From Dipteris shenzhenensis (Eukaryota; Polypodiophyta; Polypodiopsida; Gleicheniales), in NCBI GenBank assembly GCA_047967505.1, contig CM106540.1: a stretch of 64,000 nt of DNA; one strand, written 5' to 3'. A program made the position numbers and the translations under genes. A model generated the notes under the pieces. It did not search any database, was not told the origin of the DNA, and saw only the letters and a program-made list of their open reading frames with translations. Shown piece by piece: positions 30,871-41,690 of the stretch; positions within the stretch are counted from its first letter, which is position 1; each line of letters starts with the position of its first letter.

Positions 30871-33281
30871 GAGTGCAATACCCACGAGTTGGTCCATCTA
30901 GTTAGATGTGATTGCTACATCTCATTCGTCGAATCCCCTTTTCTCCCCCATCTATTCGCAAAGCAAACCAAATATCGAATTCAATCCTCTTTTTTGCTTC
31001 TACTAACCAGTCTAACCACGAAAAAATTCCTGAGTCAATGTATCCACCTGAGGCCTCTGGTGATGGAATGTGGGGTGCACACCCAAGTAGGGAGGTTGCT
31101 TGGCTTAGACAATTCTAAAATTTCTAGCTCAGTGGAAAAAGAGGGAGGACTCAAGAGGACACTTGCACCAACTACAAAAATTGAGGATTATGGGGTGCAA
31201 ATGAAGGTGTTGGATATTGTGATCCTCTTTGAATTTGAGGGCACCACTAAAAAAAGCCATAGCTAAGATGGGGTGGGCATGGATAGAGTGGTGGCAGTGG
31301 ACGATGTCAAAAATGTATGTGGGGGAAAGGGGATTTGTGACATCTAGGTGGTGTTGAATGGAGGAGATCCTAAGGATATTAAAGTGAAAGTGGAAGGTGT
31401 CTACTACTATGTGGGGCTTGAGGGCATAAGTGCTAAGGTCAACGAATGCTTCAAGGACCTAGTCATCCACCTCCCTTGGACTGTCCATCTCAATTTCTTT
31501 GGTGGGCTGCATTCGTGTGAGCTCTAGTTGATGACACATTTGATTGTACCATTCCAACTACTCCTGATTAGAGGCATGAAAGGCTTCAATCTATCAATGC
31601 ATCACCTTTTGTGTCTTCTCTATGTCCCTGTGATATTGGTCCTGAGCCCGCTTGACCTCTATGCTCTAGATGAATGATGTGTTTGCTTTGGCTATTTTTG
31701 CTGATAGCTATTTCTCTAGTGTCTCATTTTGTCCTGAAATGTGGTGGCCAACTCCCTTGCTTTCCATGTCGTCTCTTCAAGGGTTTCACCCATGGCCTAC
31801 AAATTGATAATGCAGCCTTGTGCTATCTGTAGCTCCTCTGTGAGCTAATGGATTCTTTCTCAATCCTAGGCCTGTGTGGTTGGGGCTTCTGCGTTGACTC
31901 CTACCACATATTGAAGATATTGTGGGCTATGTAAACACCCTATATTAGGAAGTCCATAAACCTATCTTCCATCAACTTGGCATGCATTGATGCCGGCTCC
32001 CACAACTAATGATATTTTGATAATGACCCATAAGCAGGGTTTGTGCAATGGCTAAGTGCTTCCTATACATCAATCTAGTTTGTGGCAGAGGGTGTTGCAG
32101 ATTTTGGCCTTGGCCTTAAGTGAGGAGAGCAAAGAGGTAATCTCCTTGAGAGGTCAGGGGATCGGGCTATGTATTTGGGCCAGTCGGGTCTTCAAAGTAA
32201 AGAATGTCATCGTAAAGCTGAGGGCTCGGATTGGTGTTCCCCTTGGTGTTGCTCTTATTACTGCTCTTACTGTTGGCCCTTGGCTTGTGTAGCCATGATA
32301 GAATTGTAAAAGTAATCCGCCCAATTGGTCGTGAACTAGATTGGTTCGAGAAGTCATAGTAGCAAATTGGCAACCACCACATTATGATGGTCGGACATCT
32401 CAACCTTAGTGAGAAGCCTGAGTACACGAGTAGGCTTGACATAGGTGGGGTTCTTAATGTCATCAAATGGAATACCCTGCTTGTGGCACCTAGTGTCATA
32501 ATCCACCAATTGAACAATCTTTTGCTCCAAGTGCTAGACCTTCATGAAGGGTTCGGTCGTCATCGAGAACCCAAAAACCACCCTGATGGCATCAATGCTT
32601 ACCTAAAAATGATGTGTCTTTCCTTGTTCATCTGTGAAAAATGTGAGCTTCATTATGAATGATTGTAATTGTCTATTATGAATTGAGTGACCAAATTTAG
32701 GTCTAAATAATAGGGGAGGCATTCTACAAGGGGCATCATGCCAAGAACTTCAAGATATGGGTTGACTTCTATGTCATGGCAAGCCTGGTAGCAGGTATAT
32801 GTATGATAGGAGATTCTAAAATCCAGATTCAACTTGTAATGGAAGGAGGAATGGATGGAAATTCCATTACGGGCATTGAGCTAGTTGTGGCCTAGGCAAG
32901 AAGTATTGGCAGTGGTCACATAATGCTCAATATAGAGAGCGGCTGCAGGGGTGACTTTCCTATGTTTGGGTGGATGGGAGGTAGAGGTATTGTTTTTATA
33001 GAATTTAAGCCAGTGCATGCCGCATTAGGTATCCCAACGGACGTTGCATTAGCAATCTAGCATGCACGACCCTAGTAACTTGATGTGCATAACCTTAGTA
33101 TTCTAGCATGCACTGCATTGCTATCCCTATGTGTGCTACGTTGGCAAGCCATCATGCACTACATTATTAACCCAACATGTGCGTGGGGTTATAGTTAATG
33201 CATCATTTTTTTTGGGGGGACCATTTTAGAGTTCTGTTTGATTTTTTCTTGACATTTCTTGACATTTTCCAGAGGTGTGTG
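30871..33281. other. Degenerate stretch, possible coiled-coil coding remnant
   Basis: Between about 31,450 and 31,950 the minus strand encodes helical, Glu/Lys/Gln-rich material (for example G-E-T-L-E-E-T-T-W-K-A-R-E-L) broken by stops. Nothing else was recognised. A rise in G content is seen at 33,210-33,225. Confidence 0.3.
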
Positions 33282-33535
33282 AGGGACAGATTAGTGAGGG
33301 GTGTGATTATTTAGGGACTCGCTAATGGTTCAGATGATTGTACCTAAAATTGACGAATAGGGGAATAAGGCCTATTCACAAAGGTGCTCTATGAGTGTGA
33401 ATAGTTGGAGGTGCAAATGGTGCTCTATTCACCCATACATGGTGTCTCTCCAAGCTGCATATTTGTTGAGTGCATAGTGAAGAAGCCAAAGAGCTACGAC
33501 TTGGAGTTATAAATGGATGACGTCCTCATGTCAAG

Positions 33536-33863
33536 TTACATGGGTTGGGCATCGGCATCTATCAAAAGCACTATGGCTTGAAGGTCCTGATAAACTTGAG
33601 CTAGTGCTTGGGACTTTGTGGCACTTGTCGAAAAGTTGGTACATGTAGTTGGTACCTTCTCTATAGGGGCACTGAAGGGTTCTTGTGGTGCCGCCCCTTT
33701 TTTGAGAGCAGGTTCTTGTGTATCCACTATGACTATCATCGATGTGGGAGTAGAATTAGAGGCTGAACTTAGTGACTCTTTCTTGGCCACCCATTGTGAA
33801 AACATGCATGCCTCAGGATCTATGGAGCGCTCTATGGTGGATGAAACCTATGTGGAAACATGA
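33536..33863 (-). pseudogene. QEP-motif-rich coding remnant, copy 1 left part
   Basis: A Ser/Thr/Ala-rich minus-strand frame (89 codons at 33,536-33,805) in which T-Q-E-P and P-Q-E-P recur. The same motif continues past the copia insertion (38,821-39,060) and in copy 2 (51,200-52,080). It looks like a low-complexity linker of a larger, now broken protein, probably of the Ty3/gypsy element, since protease and integrase pieces lie nearby in the same orientation. Confidence 0.4.
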
Positions 33864-34248
33864 TGAAGAGAATGCTCATCACATGTACCTCAAGTCAATT
33901 AGGTTCCAAGATAGATTAGCTTGGACTCATGAATAGAATCTTGAGTGAATGTGCATATCTCTCTCTCTCTTGTACTCAACAATACATGATAGGCCTCTTT
34001 ATATAGAGAGTGCCCTTAGAATAGTCAACACTTGTGGGATCCTCTGATCCACCTCTCTCCTTGTGGATATCCTTGATCCACATCTCCACATCATGTATTC
34101 CACATCCTAGGGTGGCTACGTTAATATTTTCCTTATCACATACCTTTGCCTTTTAATCTATGTGCTCATGGCACCATATCTCAACACTCATTGGGGCAGT
34201 TTGGAGCCTTGGGATTTAGCTTTTCCCACTATGATAGTAGGTTCTTGT
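33864..34248. other. Non-coding block shared by both duplication copies
   Basis: Matches 51,408-51,790. On the minus strand it contains CTCTATATAAAGAGG (near 33,996-34,012), which looks like a TATA box, and a short (CT)n. It may be a decayed LTR, but ends and partner were not found. Confidence 0.35.
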
Positions 34249-34253
34249 GTTAC

Positions 34254-34423
34254 TAAGAGTGCTCTCAACAGAAGCAAGAACGGAAGAGGGAGAGAGAGAA
34301 ACAGAGAGCCACACAAGTTTTGGTGGGTGCAGAACACCCTAATCTTCTTTTTCATTCATTTATATATGTGTTTGAGTACTGTACATAACCGGGGTAAAGG
34401 CACAGTGACCTTTAACCCCCACA
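34254..34423 (-). repeat. 3' LTR of the copia element
   Basis: 170 bp, paired with 38,646-38,815. Its outer end reads TA rather than TG on the plus strand, a point change in the terminal dinucleotide. Confidence 0.95.
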
Positions 34424-34440
34424 ACCTCCCACTTAAAGGA
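34424..34440 (-). promoter_or_regulatory. Polypurine tract of the copia element
   Basis: TTTAAGTGGGAGGTTG on the minus strand lies directly before the 3' LTR. Confidence 0.7.
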
Positions 34441-34476
34441 CAATGTGCCTTTAAGGGAGAACAACCAGTGAGCATA

Positions 34477-34995
34477 CTATCCAATGCCCATCGATACACG
34501 ACAATACTCAAACCGTTGACTGGGTAGACTCTTCATCAGCATATCTGCAGGGTTATCATCTGTATGAACCTTGACAAGCTCTATGCACTTGTCCTCAAGT
34601 ACCTCCCTGATGAAATGGTACCTGACCTCAATGTGTTTGGTCTTTGCATGAAAGACCGGATTCCATGGTAGCTGAATAGCACTCATGGTATCACTATGCA
34701 ATGTTGGTACACCTGTATGAATCCCCAAATCTCCCACTAGCCGATTAAGCCATATAGCCTCCTTGCAACCCTCCGTGGCTACAACATACTCAGCCTCTGT
34801 GGTAGACAAAGCAATGCACTTTTGTGCACGAGACATCCACGACACTGCACCACCTGCAAAGATGAACACATAACCAGAAGTGGATCTCCTACTATCCACA
34901 TGCCCTGCATAGTCTGAATCTGTGTACCCAAGTACATGCATGTCTCCTCTACCAAAGCAGATGCACATCTCCTTGGTACCCTTCATGTACCTCAT
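34477..34995 (-). pseudogene. pol: Copia RNase H, part of broken pol
   Basis: 172 codons. It shows Y-T-D-S-D-YAG, R-R-S-T-S-GYVF, GGAVSW, LSTTEAEYV, EAIWL, an S-D-T-M-S-A-I-Q acidic block, FHAKTKHIEVRYHFIRE and the ADMLMKSL end, so the domain is complete to the normal C-terminus. The usual aspartate-asparagine pair near the catalytic site reads D-T. It is cut off from the RT by a stop codon near 35,029-35,033 (TGA where relatives have Pro). Confidence 0.92.
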
Positions 34996-35028
34996 GATGC
35001 ACTTAACTGCCTCCCAATGCCTCTTTCC

Positions 35029-36148
35029 TCAATTAGCCATATACCAGCTAACAACTCCCACTGCAAATGCAATGTCTAGTCTATTAGCTATCATAGCATA
35101 CATAAGACTCCCAACTGCTGATGCATAAGGAACCTTGGCGATCATGGCCCTTTCCTCATCTGATTTGGGACTATCTGTATGACTCAGTTTCACATATGGA
35201 GGCAATGGAGTACTCATTGCCTTCCCCCCCATCCATATTGAAATGCTGCAATACTTTTGTAACATACTCTTTTTGTGAAAGCCAAAGGAGTTTCCTACTC
35301 CGATCACGCATGATGCGCATACCAAGAATATGACCTGCAAGTCCCAAATCCTTCATATCAAAGGCCTCATGCAACTTGGACTTTAATGCATCTAGCTCAT
35401 AAGTATTCTTGCTAGCCAATAGCATATCATCCACATATAGTGCCAAGATTATGAGGCTATTATCCTTAGCCCTTTTAGTGTAGAGGCAGTGATCAATTTC
35501 ACTCCTTCTAATACCTTGGGACCGAATGAAAGCATCAAACTTCTGATACCATTCTCTAGGCGCTTGGTTAAGACCATAGAGACTCTTCTTTAGCTTGCAA
35601 ACTAAATGCTCTTTGCCCTTTTCTTCAAAGCCTTCCTGCTGCACCATGTAAATTTCCTCATGCAAATCCCTATGCAAGAAAGCTATCTTGACATCCATCT
35701 GCATAAGCTCCATATCCTCTGATGCCACTAGTCCAAGCATGCATCTAAGTGTGGTCATCTTCACAACCGGAGAGAATATCTCATCAAAGTCCACACCCTT
35801 CTCTTGCTTGAACCCTTTAGCGACCGAATGGGCCTTGTACCTAGGCACATCATCACCTCTGACCTTCATTTTGTAGACCCATTTACATGGCAATGCTTTC
35901 TTTCCATGTGGCAAAGAAACCAAGTCCCAAGTCTTATTCTTCATAAGTGAACTCATCTCTGATTGCATAGCATACTCCCACTTGCATTGATCCTTGCGCA
36001 TCATAGCCTCTCTATAGCAAGAAGGCTCCCCGTAATCAGTAAGCATCACATAGTCTACCCTTGGAACAAACCTATCAGGCGGTCTAGACACTCTAGATGA
36101 TCTTCTCAAGGGCATTTCAGCTTGCTGTCCCACCTGCATATCAGCCAC
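35029..36148 (-). pseudogene. pol: Copia reverse transcriptase with a homopolymer frameshift
   Basis: The frame from 36,148 contains the linker (PLRRSSRVSRPPDRF), W-D-L-V-S-L-P-HGKKALPCKWVYK, KARXVAKGF-type block (here K-A-H-S-V-A-K-G-F), Q-M-D-V-K-I-A-FLH, SLYGLNQAPREWY, the catalytic YVDDMLLAS, and MKDLG. Arg in the KAR block and Thr/Ala in KTAFL are changed. At 35,224-35,230 a run of seven C (G on the coding strand) replaces the six needed, shifting the frame; the sequence goes on as K-A-M-S-T-P-L in 35,029-35,240 to the connection domain. One indel thus separates two otherwise well-kept halves. Confidence 0.93.
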
Positions 36149-36386
36149 ATTTGGCTCATCATTTCCACCAATAGATGATCCATCATCTAGCTTGATTGTA
36201 TACCTGTGGGAGTACTTGGTGGTGCCATTTCTTGCACATTTGGTGCATGGACAGCTTGCTGTCTATCAATATATGCAGGTGGATTCACATCCTGGAAAGT
36301 GATTCTCCTCATTTCCACATCCCTCATGGGTGCCTTATGCATCTTCTTCTCATTGAAGACTACATCATGGCTGCGTATGATCTTCT

Positions 36387-37030
36387 TTACTTCTGGATCC
36401 CAGAGATGATACCCATCTCTCCACTTTCACCATAACCCAGAAAGATGCATTTCCTAGACTTAGGATCTAGCTTCTTTCGAAGCTCTTTTGGCACATGTGC
36501 ATATGCCTCACACCCAAATATACGCAAATGAGAGTAAGAGGGCTCCTTGCCACTCCATGCCTCTTTAGGAATACCACCATCCAAACTCTTACTAGGTGAT
36601 CTATTGATCACATGCACTACAGTCTTCATTGCCTCAGCCCAAAAACCACCAGAAAGACTTGCATTGGAAAGCATGCATTGCAACCTTTCTTGAATGCTAC
36701 GGTTCATCTTTTCTACAACTGGATTTTGCTTTGGAGTACGAGGGGATGTGAGCTCCCTCTTAGTCCCATGTGTATCACAGAAATGTTGAAAGTCATGAGA
36801 GAGATACTCTCCACCATTGTCAGTCCATAGGCATTTAAGCGTTCTATCTAACTGATTCTCAACCAAGGCCAACCATTTCTGAAATACCTGGAACACCACT
36901 CTTCCGAGCTATAGCATAAGCCCACACTTTCCTAGTTGCATCATCAATGAATGTCACATAGTATTTAGCCCCGCCTAATGATCGTGTAGGCATGGGACCA
37001 CATACGTCTGAATGCACCAAATCAAGCTTT
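36387..37030 (-). pseudogene. pol: Copia integrase, frameshifted near the start
   Basis: From about 37,040 the core begins with [10 protein letters not shown], the first catalytic Asp region, then Y-Y-V-T-F-I-D-D and R-K-V-W. A frameshift near 36,890-36,900 leads into a 170-codon frame with L-W-TDNGGEYLS (second Asp), SPRTPKQNPVVE (Glu), HVINRSP and C-I-F-L-GYGE. All three D-D-E residues are present. Another frameshift near 36,410 cuts the link to RT. The zinc-binding N-terminal part is missing because of the deletion that joins it to Gag. Confidence 0.9.
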
Positions 37031-37183
37031 TCAAACTCTTTCTTTCCCCTTCCCTACCAAGGGTTTAATTTGTTTCTTTTGAATAAGCACATCCCTTATT
37101 TGTTCTTTCCACGAAGAAAAGTTTGTCCCATCAAACTTTTTAATGCTAAAAAACTCCTTTTCAGACATGGAAGAGGATGCCAT
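37031..37183 (-). pseudogene. gag: Gag N-terminus (50 codons) fused by deletion to integrase
   Basis: Starting at the ATG at 37,183 it reads MASSSMSEKEFFSIKKFDGT and N-F-S-S-W, with D-V-L-I-Q-K, the usual first 45 residues of copia Gag. It stops at TGA (37,031-37,033), exactly where the sequence passes into integrase core. Capsid core, zinc knuckle, protease and GAG-pre-integrase are gone, about 400-450 codons by comparison with complete relatives. Confidence 0.8.
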
Positions 37184-38630
37184 GATGCAAATGAAGCAAA
37201 AATCCCAAATGCTAGTGCCTACAAGAGAGAATCACACCAAATACCAGGTGCACCCAGATGTGCATGCCACAATAGAGTGAAATATCACCAAAACTCATGT
37301 CTCAAAGCATCTGACTCATGTGAATTTACTATGCATCCATATGAGCAAAATATACTATGCATCCATATGAGCAAATCTAGCCCAAAAGAAAATGCCAACT
37401 ACAATGGCAATCCAAAATGCCAATAAGTGCCAAATGACTCAAGCATAAACACCGTCCACTGGCATATGCATTAATAATATCTCATCCAAGAGAGCATAGC
37501 ACTATCAGTGCATCACCTGCAATGTGTCAAAGCTGTCCCTCAGCATAAATAGCATCCATGTGCAAAGCGTCCATAAAAATAGCATCCCACAAGGCAATTT
37601 GGGCCTATCAACACATCCAATAAGGACCACAATGCATCCAAATGGCCTATAAATCATCCACTGCAACCCAATGCACACCACGAATGAGCGTACACTGCTC
37701 AAACTACAACCAGAGTGATCTGCATAAGGTATGCTCAAGAAATCATAGTCGGTAATGACCGCTACTGAATATAGAACCTAAGATGCCTCAAAACATGGGC
37801 GCCATTGCATAATCGGACTCAGTAAGAAAATTTGCAAATATCTCTCTTCTGTTGGAACTCCAAAATCCCAACCGATGAGTGAGAAATGGGAGTCAACACT
37901 TATCCACTGCCATGAGGTTTCAAAACCTTAGAATGAAAAATGCATAACAGAGAGATGAAATCGAATACATAGAGATCTATAACTCTAAAAACCCTCCACC
38001 GAATCGCGTAAGAACTGACAGGTAGGGGTTTTTGGGCATCCGAAACGCAATGGGACAGACCGGTTTTGGAAATCGTGGTCTCAATCACTGGGTCCAACAC
38101 ACGGATTGAAAAATATTTTTGGAAACAGAGCTATTTGTAAACTCCACCGAAGTGCGAATGATGAGCAACATAGAAGTTTTAGGACCTCCTGAGTCCACCG
38201 GAACTAACAGATCTGCAAATGGTTGCTCCAAACTTGAGTTCCAACACCTGGGCAGAAAAACGCAGAAACTGACACAGTGAGTCAGAAATCCAATGAAATG
38301 ATCCCAGATTCAAGAATGAAGGTGTCTCCAAGCTCCTGAAGTGAAGTGGACACCAAAAGCAAGCAATAGTTGCCTCTACAAGTCAATACGGAGTCTCTGT
38401 CATCGAACAGAACAGGGAAAAGCTCAAAAAATGACTTTTTCTTTGAAAACACTTGACAGGCTCTCAAAACCACTTCGCAAAACCAAAGTGACTTTTCCAA
38501 AGGTTCCTCCAAGGTCTCTACACACTTGGATGAAAGTAAAGTCACCCACAAAGCTTCCCACAGAGCTTCTCCTTCCTCCCACAGAGCTACTGAGCTTCAA
38601 GCATTCATGCATGCTCAGCTAGATCAACCT
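37184..38630 (-). other. Leader of the copia element
   Basis: About 1.4 kb between primer site and Gag start without recognisable genes. It is long for a copia leader. Confidence 0.5.
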
Positions 38631-38644
38631 GGCTCTGATACCAG
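38631..38644 (-). promoter_or_regulatory. Primer binding site of the copia element
   Basis: Minus strand TGGTATCAGAGCC, two bases inside the 5' LTR. Complementary to the 3' end of plant initiator-Met tRNA, as in the gag-only element at 6,060-8,655. Confidence 0.92.
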
Positions 38645-38645
38645 T

Positions 38646-38815
38646 TGAGAGTGCTCTCAACGAAAGCAAGAACGAAAGAGGGAGAGAGAGAAACAGAGAG
38701 CCACACAAGTTTTTGTGGGTGCAGAACACCCTAATCTTCTTTTTCATTCATTTATATATGTATTTGAGTATTGTACATAACCGAGGTAAAGGCATAGTGA
38801 CCTTTAACCCCCACA
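38646..38815 (-). repeat. 5' LTR of the copia element
   Basis: 170 bp with intact TG...CA ends, followed by the target duplication GTTAC (38,816-38,820). Confidence 0.95.
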
Positions 38816-39479
38816 GTTACTGCTCCCTCTTTAGGAGTATGTTCTTGTGTTTCTGTTGTAGTTGTGGGTAGTGGCCTTACTTGCAGCATAAGGACTCATG
38901 AAGTCTCTTGCGCTCTTGCCTTGGTGTGAGTATTCCTTGATGGGCTAGTGGTAGGTTCTTGTGATTCTACCCCTATGTTAGAGTCTAGTTCTTGTGCTAC
39001 TATCGCTGCCTTGCCATCGGATGATTTTGCATGCTTGATCTCACTACCTAGATGTACTCATTACCCTCATAGTAACCTTGAGCTTGGAGTAGCTACTTAG
39101 GAATCCATCTAGGCTTGTTTCTTTGTTTTTTTCCTTTTGATGCGCATCTTCCGGCCCAAGATTTTCTTGGACTCACAACTTTTAGTCAAATCGGTGTGGA
39201 GAGAAAGGGTGGAAGCGAAGCCTAATGTTGAGATTGATTCTCTGAAGATTTTTGGGTATAGGTTGGAGGCACTCCTTTTGGAGTCCAGGGGGCTTCTTTT
39301 CCCTTAGAGGAAGGGGTAGAGGGAGGGGCTGTTGATGTGGAAGATACAGCTATGGGTGGCCCCTTTACTTATCCTCTTAATGCTGTGGTGGTGTTTACAT
39401 CGAAGGTCGAACACCACCTTGATATAGTTGCCAATGGATCTAATATCCCAAGGCCGATCGAAATGAACGAGGCACGTCT

Positions 39480-39800
39480 ATCACTTGTCAAAGCTGCTAT
39501 GCATTCATGCTAATCAATTTGGTAATTGACTGCCCAACACCAAGTTTTGCCAAGAATGACTTGTTTGTTGTCAATGGCACTTGCAGGTATAACATAACAT
39601 CTGCTAGACACGCTATGGTTATTTATGGATATGGGAAATTCCACACAAGTTGTTGTGGTCGAGATTTTTCCATTCACTGTGATACCATTATAGGAGTGGG
39701 TTTGAGGGTTACCTTAAACATTAGGAGCTGGGTGCACATCTCATAGGATATGAGGTTATGGCTTGCTCCAGGGTCAAGAGCGCCTTCCACAGAGTAAATA
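39480..39800 (-). pseudogene. Ty3/gypsy-type aspartic protease remnant
   Basis: The minus strand encodes L-D-P-G-A-S-H-N-L-I-S, a retropepsin active-site loop with D-x-GAS, and about 80 codons later in another frame Q-V-I-L-G-K-T-W-C-W-A-V-N-Y-Q-I-D, the usual protease end. Stops and a frameshift break it. On the minus strand it lies after the integrase pieces (40,030-41,516), whereas protease normally precedes integrase, so the element is rearranged or two gypsy copies abut here. Confidence 0.55.
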
Positions 39801-40029
39801 GTTTACTTGCACAATTGAAAGTCTGCTTGTACCTTAGCCGGGGCAATAGTGAGATCATTTATGGGGTTTAATCCCTCCATGGAAGCTTGGTAAATTGTTA
39901 TTAGCCCTAAGTTTTTTGCCTTGGCTTGTCAACAACTTCCTCTATCACTTGTCATTTCATATGAACAACTTCCTTCTTTAGCTCTTTTTGCCAGTGGATG
40001 GCCTACATCATTTCGAGGGTCAAGGGACC

Positions 40030-40852
40030 ATAATAGCATTTGAGTTTGCTTTGCTGTTAATGTAACCATCCATTTCAATGCCATCAAGGGTCACGATCCT
40101 GCATGACCCTTGTGGTGTGATTTCCACAACCCTATATGGACCCATACCTCAATATTTCTATTTGCATTTCATGTTCCTTATGCTATATCATAATGCAAGA
40201 TTTCCTTCTTTTGGTCCTTGTTTCAAAGGTTGTGGTCGAGCCACTTTTTGCCATATGCTACTCTCAATTTTGTCTCATCAAGATTTTCAAGCTCAATTAG
40301 ACTTTTTGGAATCGGCTCTTCTAATAATATATCTCTAATTGAGGCTCTAAAGATCATAACTATGAATTCCATAGGCATGATTGCTTCAATCCCAAAACTA
40401 GGCTAAAGGGCATGCACTTGGTGGCAACCTTATATGCCATTTGGTAGGCCCAAAGTGCCACATTGAGTTTATGTTCCCAGTCATTACAAGATTAACCTCT
40501 ACTGTGCATGTCATTGCGTGGCACATAAGGTCTTATTTGAGCTCTTGGTTTGGCCATTTGCTCTAGGGTAATAAGGTTTGGACTTCCTATGAATGATGAG
40601 GAGCTTGTTCATTGGAATGCAGATTGTATCATTAATAAAATGGGTTCCCAGGTCACTCACAATTTAAAGTGGAAGTCCAAAGCATGATATTATATTCTTG
40701 TATAGGAACTTAGGGGTTTTCCTTGCATCCGATATCCTGGTGGCCTTGGCCTCTACCCTCTTTGTAAAATAATCTATGGCCACAATAATACATTGGGCCT
40801 GAGTCCCTTTGGTTGGTGGACTCATTGGACCTACAAAGTTTATACGAGATGG
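40030..40852 (-). pseudogene. Ty3/gypsy integrase core and C-terminal domain (broken)
   Basis: From about 40,852 downwards: G-P-M, P-P-T-K-G, then A-I-D-Y-F-T-K-R-V-E-A (first Asp), L-Y-K-N-I, I-V-S-D-L-G-T-H-F (second Asp) and P-Y-Y-P-R-ANGQ. The third catalytic residue, normally Glu after NGQ-A, is Lys (N-G-Q-T-K). Further down (40,030-40,250) are K-E-G-N-L-A-L and GPY-R-V-V-E-I, the gypsy C-terminal GPF/Y module. Stops and frameshifts occur throughout. The zinc-binding N-terminus lies at 41,415-41,516, separated by a LINE fragment. Confidence 0.75.
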
Positions 40853-41414
40853 TCTCGAATTCTGCTTGCTCTAGCTGAGCTTTGAAGTTCTGAGTGTTGG
40901 GAATAAACTCCTCGTCCTCTGAGCTATCTTCCATGTTTTCTTCGCTAGTTCTTTCTTCTATTATCTGTTTTTTCAACTTTTCTAGATGAGCCAGACCCTC
41001 TTTAGTCTGTTTTGGCTCCTCTTCTTATGGCAAAAAGATAGGTTCCTCTTGACCACCACTATCTCTGTCTCCTTGATCTTCTCTGTTTTCTTCTCTTTAC
41101 CACAGTTGTTGCAGGCAAGACAATCTTTAATGAAGTGTCCTCCCAATGCACGGAGAAAGCAGGAATCTGGGATATTTTTATAGAAGAATTTTCGTATCAA
41201 CTCAGCCCCATCTCCGTTCAGTAGCCGAATGGTACCGGGGGGATCTATGGACAGGTCCATCAACACATAGGCTAGCGGGTTTCCTCTAGGACTTATGAAT
41301 CTATCAGTTTCTACACCTAGAAACTGGCCAAGGGGTAAGCAAAGCACCTCTAGCTATAGAAAGAGCGACAGGGGAAGGTCTGGGAACTCAACCTAGATGG
41401 GTGCTATAGTAGGC
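40845..41414 (-). pseudogene. LINE ORF1 fragment lodged inside the gypsy integrase
   Basis: About 570 bp matching the LINE ORF1 regions 50,030-50,590 and 59,545-60,115 in the same orientation. It encodes L-P-L-G-Q-F-x-G-V-E-T-D-R-F-I-S-P, then YVLMDLSIDPP, a C-F-L-R-A-L-G-G-H-F-I-K-D-C knuckle whose second Cys is Arg, and the acidic end MEDSSEDEEFIPN. The left junction lies in the integrase core after AAGTTTATA, the right one before GGTCACAATGTTT. The uninterrupted gypsy sequence is kept in copy 2 (52,340-52,560). It has no poly(A) or target duplication, so it arrived by recombination or template switching, not ordinary LINE insertion. Confidence 0.82.
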
Positions 41415-41516
41415 AGGGTCACAATGTTTAACAAATTGTGCCTCATCTGCAAAGAGAGTTGGCCACCACAATCCTACTTGCAATACCTTATGGGCTGTAA
41501 GCTCCCTAGTAAATAT
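41415..41516 (-). pseudogene. Ty3/gypsy integrase zinc-binding fragment, copy 1
   Basis: Matches 52,458-52,558 closely. It encodes the T-A-H-K-x-L-x-x-GLWWP region and the F-V-K-H-C-D motif of gypsy integrases. Its other half was lost with about 815 bp that copy 2 retains. Confidence 0.75.
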
Positions 41517-41690
41517 AGCGCCATAGTTAAAGAGGGGTCCCCTTTAGGGCAAAAGGACCATATCTACATGCCATACATGTCCGGTGGCATCATTCATAGT
41601 TTGATAGAAATAAATAGCCATCTATGTCACATATCTCTTGCTTTGTTATAATTTGATTGATGTTCTTTGCTTTTTTTAGCTCCAGTGTGC
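41516..41690 (+). repeat. Dispersed repeat, copy Z (partial)
   Basis: Matches 53,375-53,575 in the same orientation and the reverse complement of 20,513-20,700. The left 100 bp found in the other copies are missing here. Confidence 0.75.

Larger units (their letters stand above)
34249..38820 (-). mobile_element. Ty1/copia element with 170-bp LTRs and target duplication
   Basis: LTRs at 34,254-34,423 and 38,646-38,815 differ at about nine of 170 positions. In element orientation they run TGTGGGGGTTAAAGG to GCACTCTCA; the 3' LTR ends TTA instead of TCA. GTTAC flanks both sides (34,249-34,253 and 38,816-38,820). The paralogous site in copy 2 (51,790-51,800) is empty and reads GTTATTGCTCCC. An initiator-Met-type primer site (TGGTATCAGAGCC, about 38,631-38,644) and a polypurine tract confirm the minus orientation. 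Inside are a short Gag start, integrase, RT and RNase H with frameshifts. Most of Gag, the zinc knuckle, protease and GAG-pre-integrase domains are deleted, so it cannot move by itself. Confidence 0.95.
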
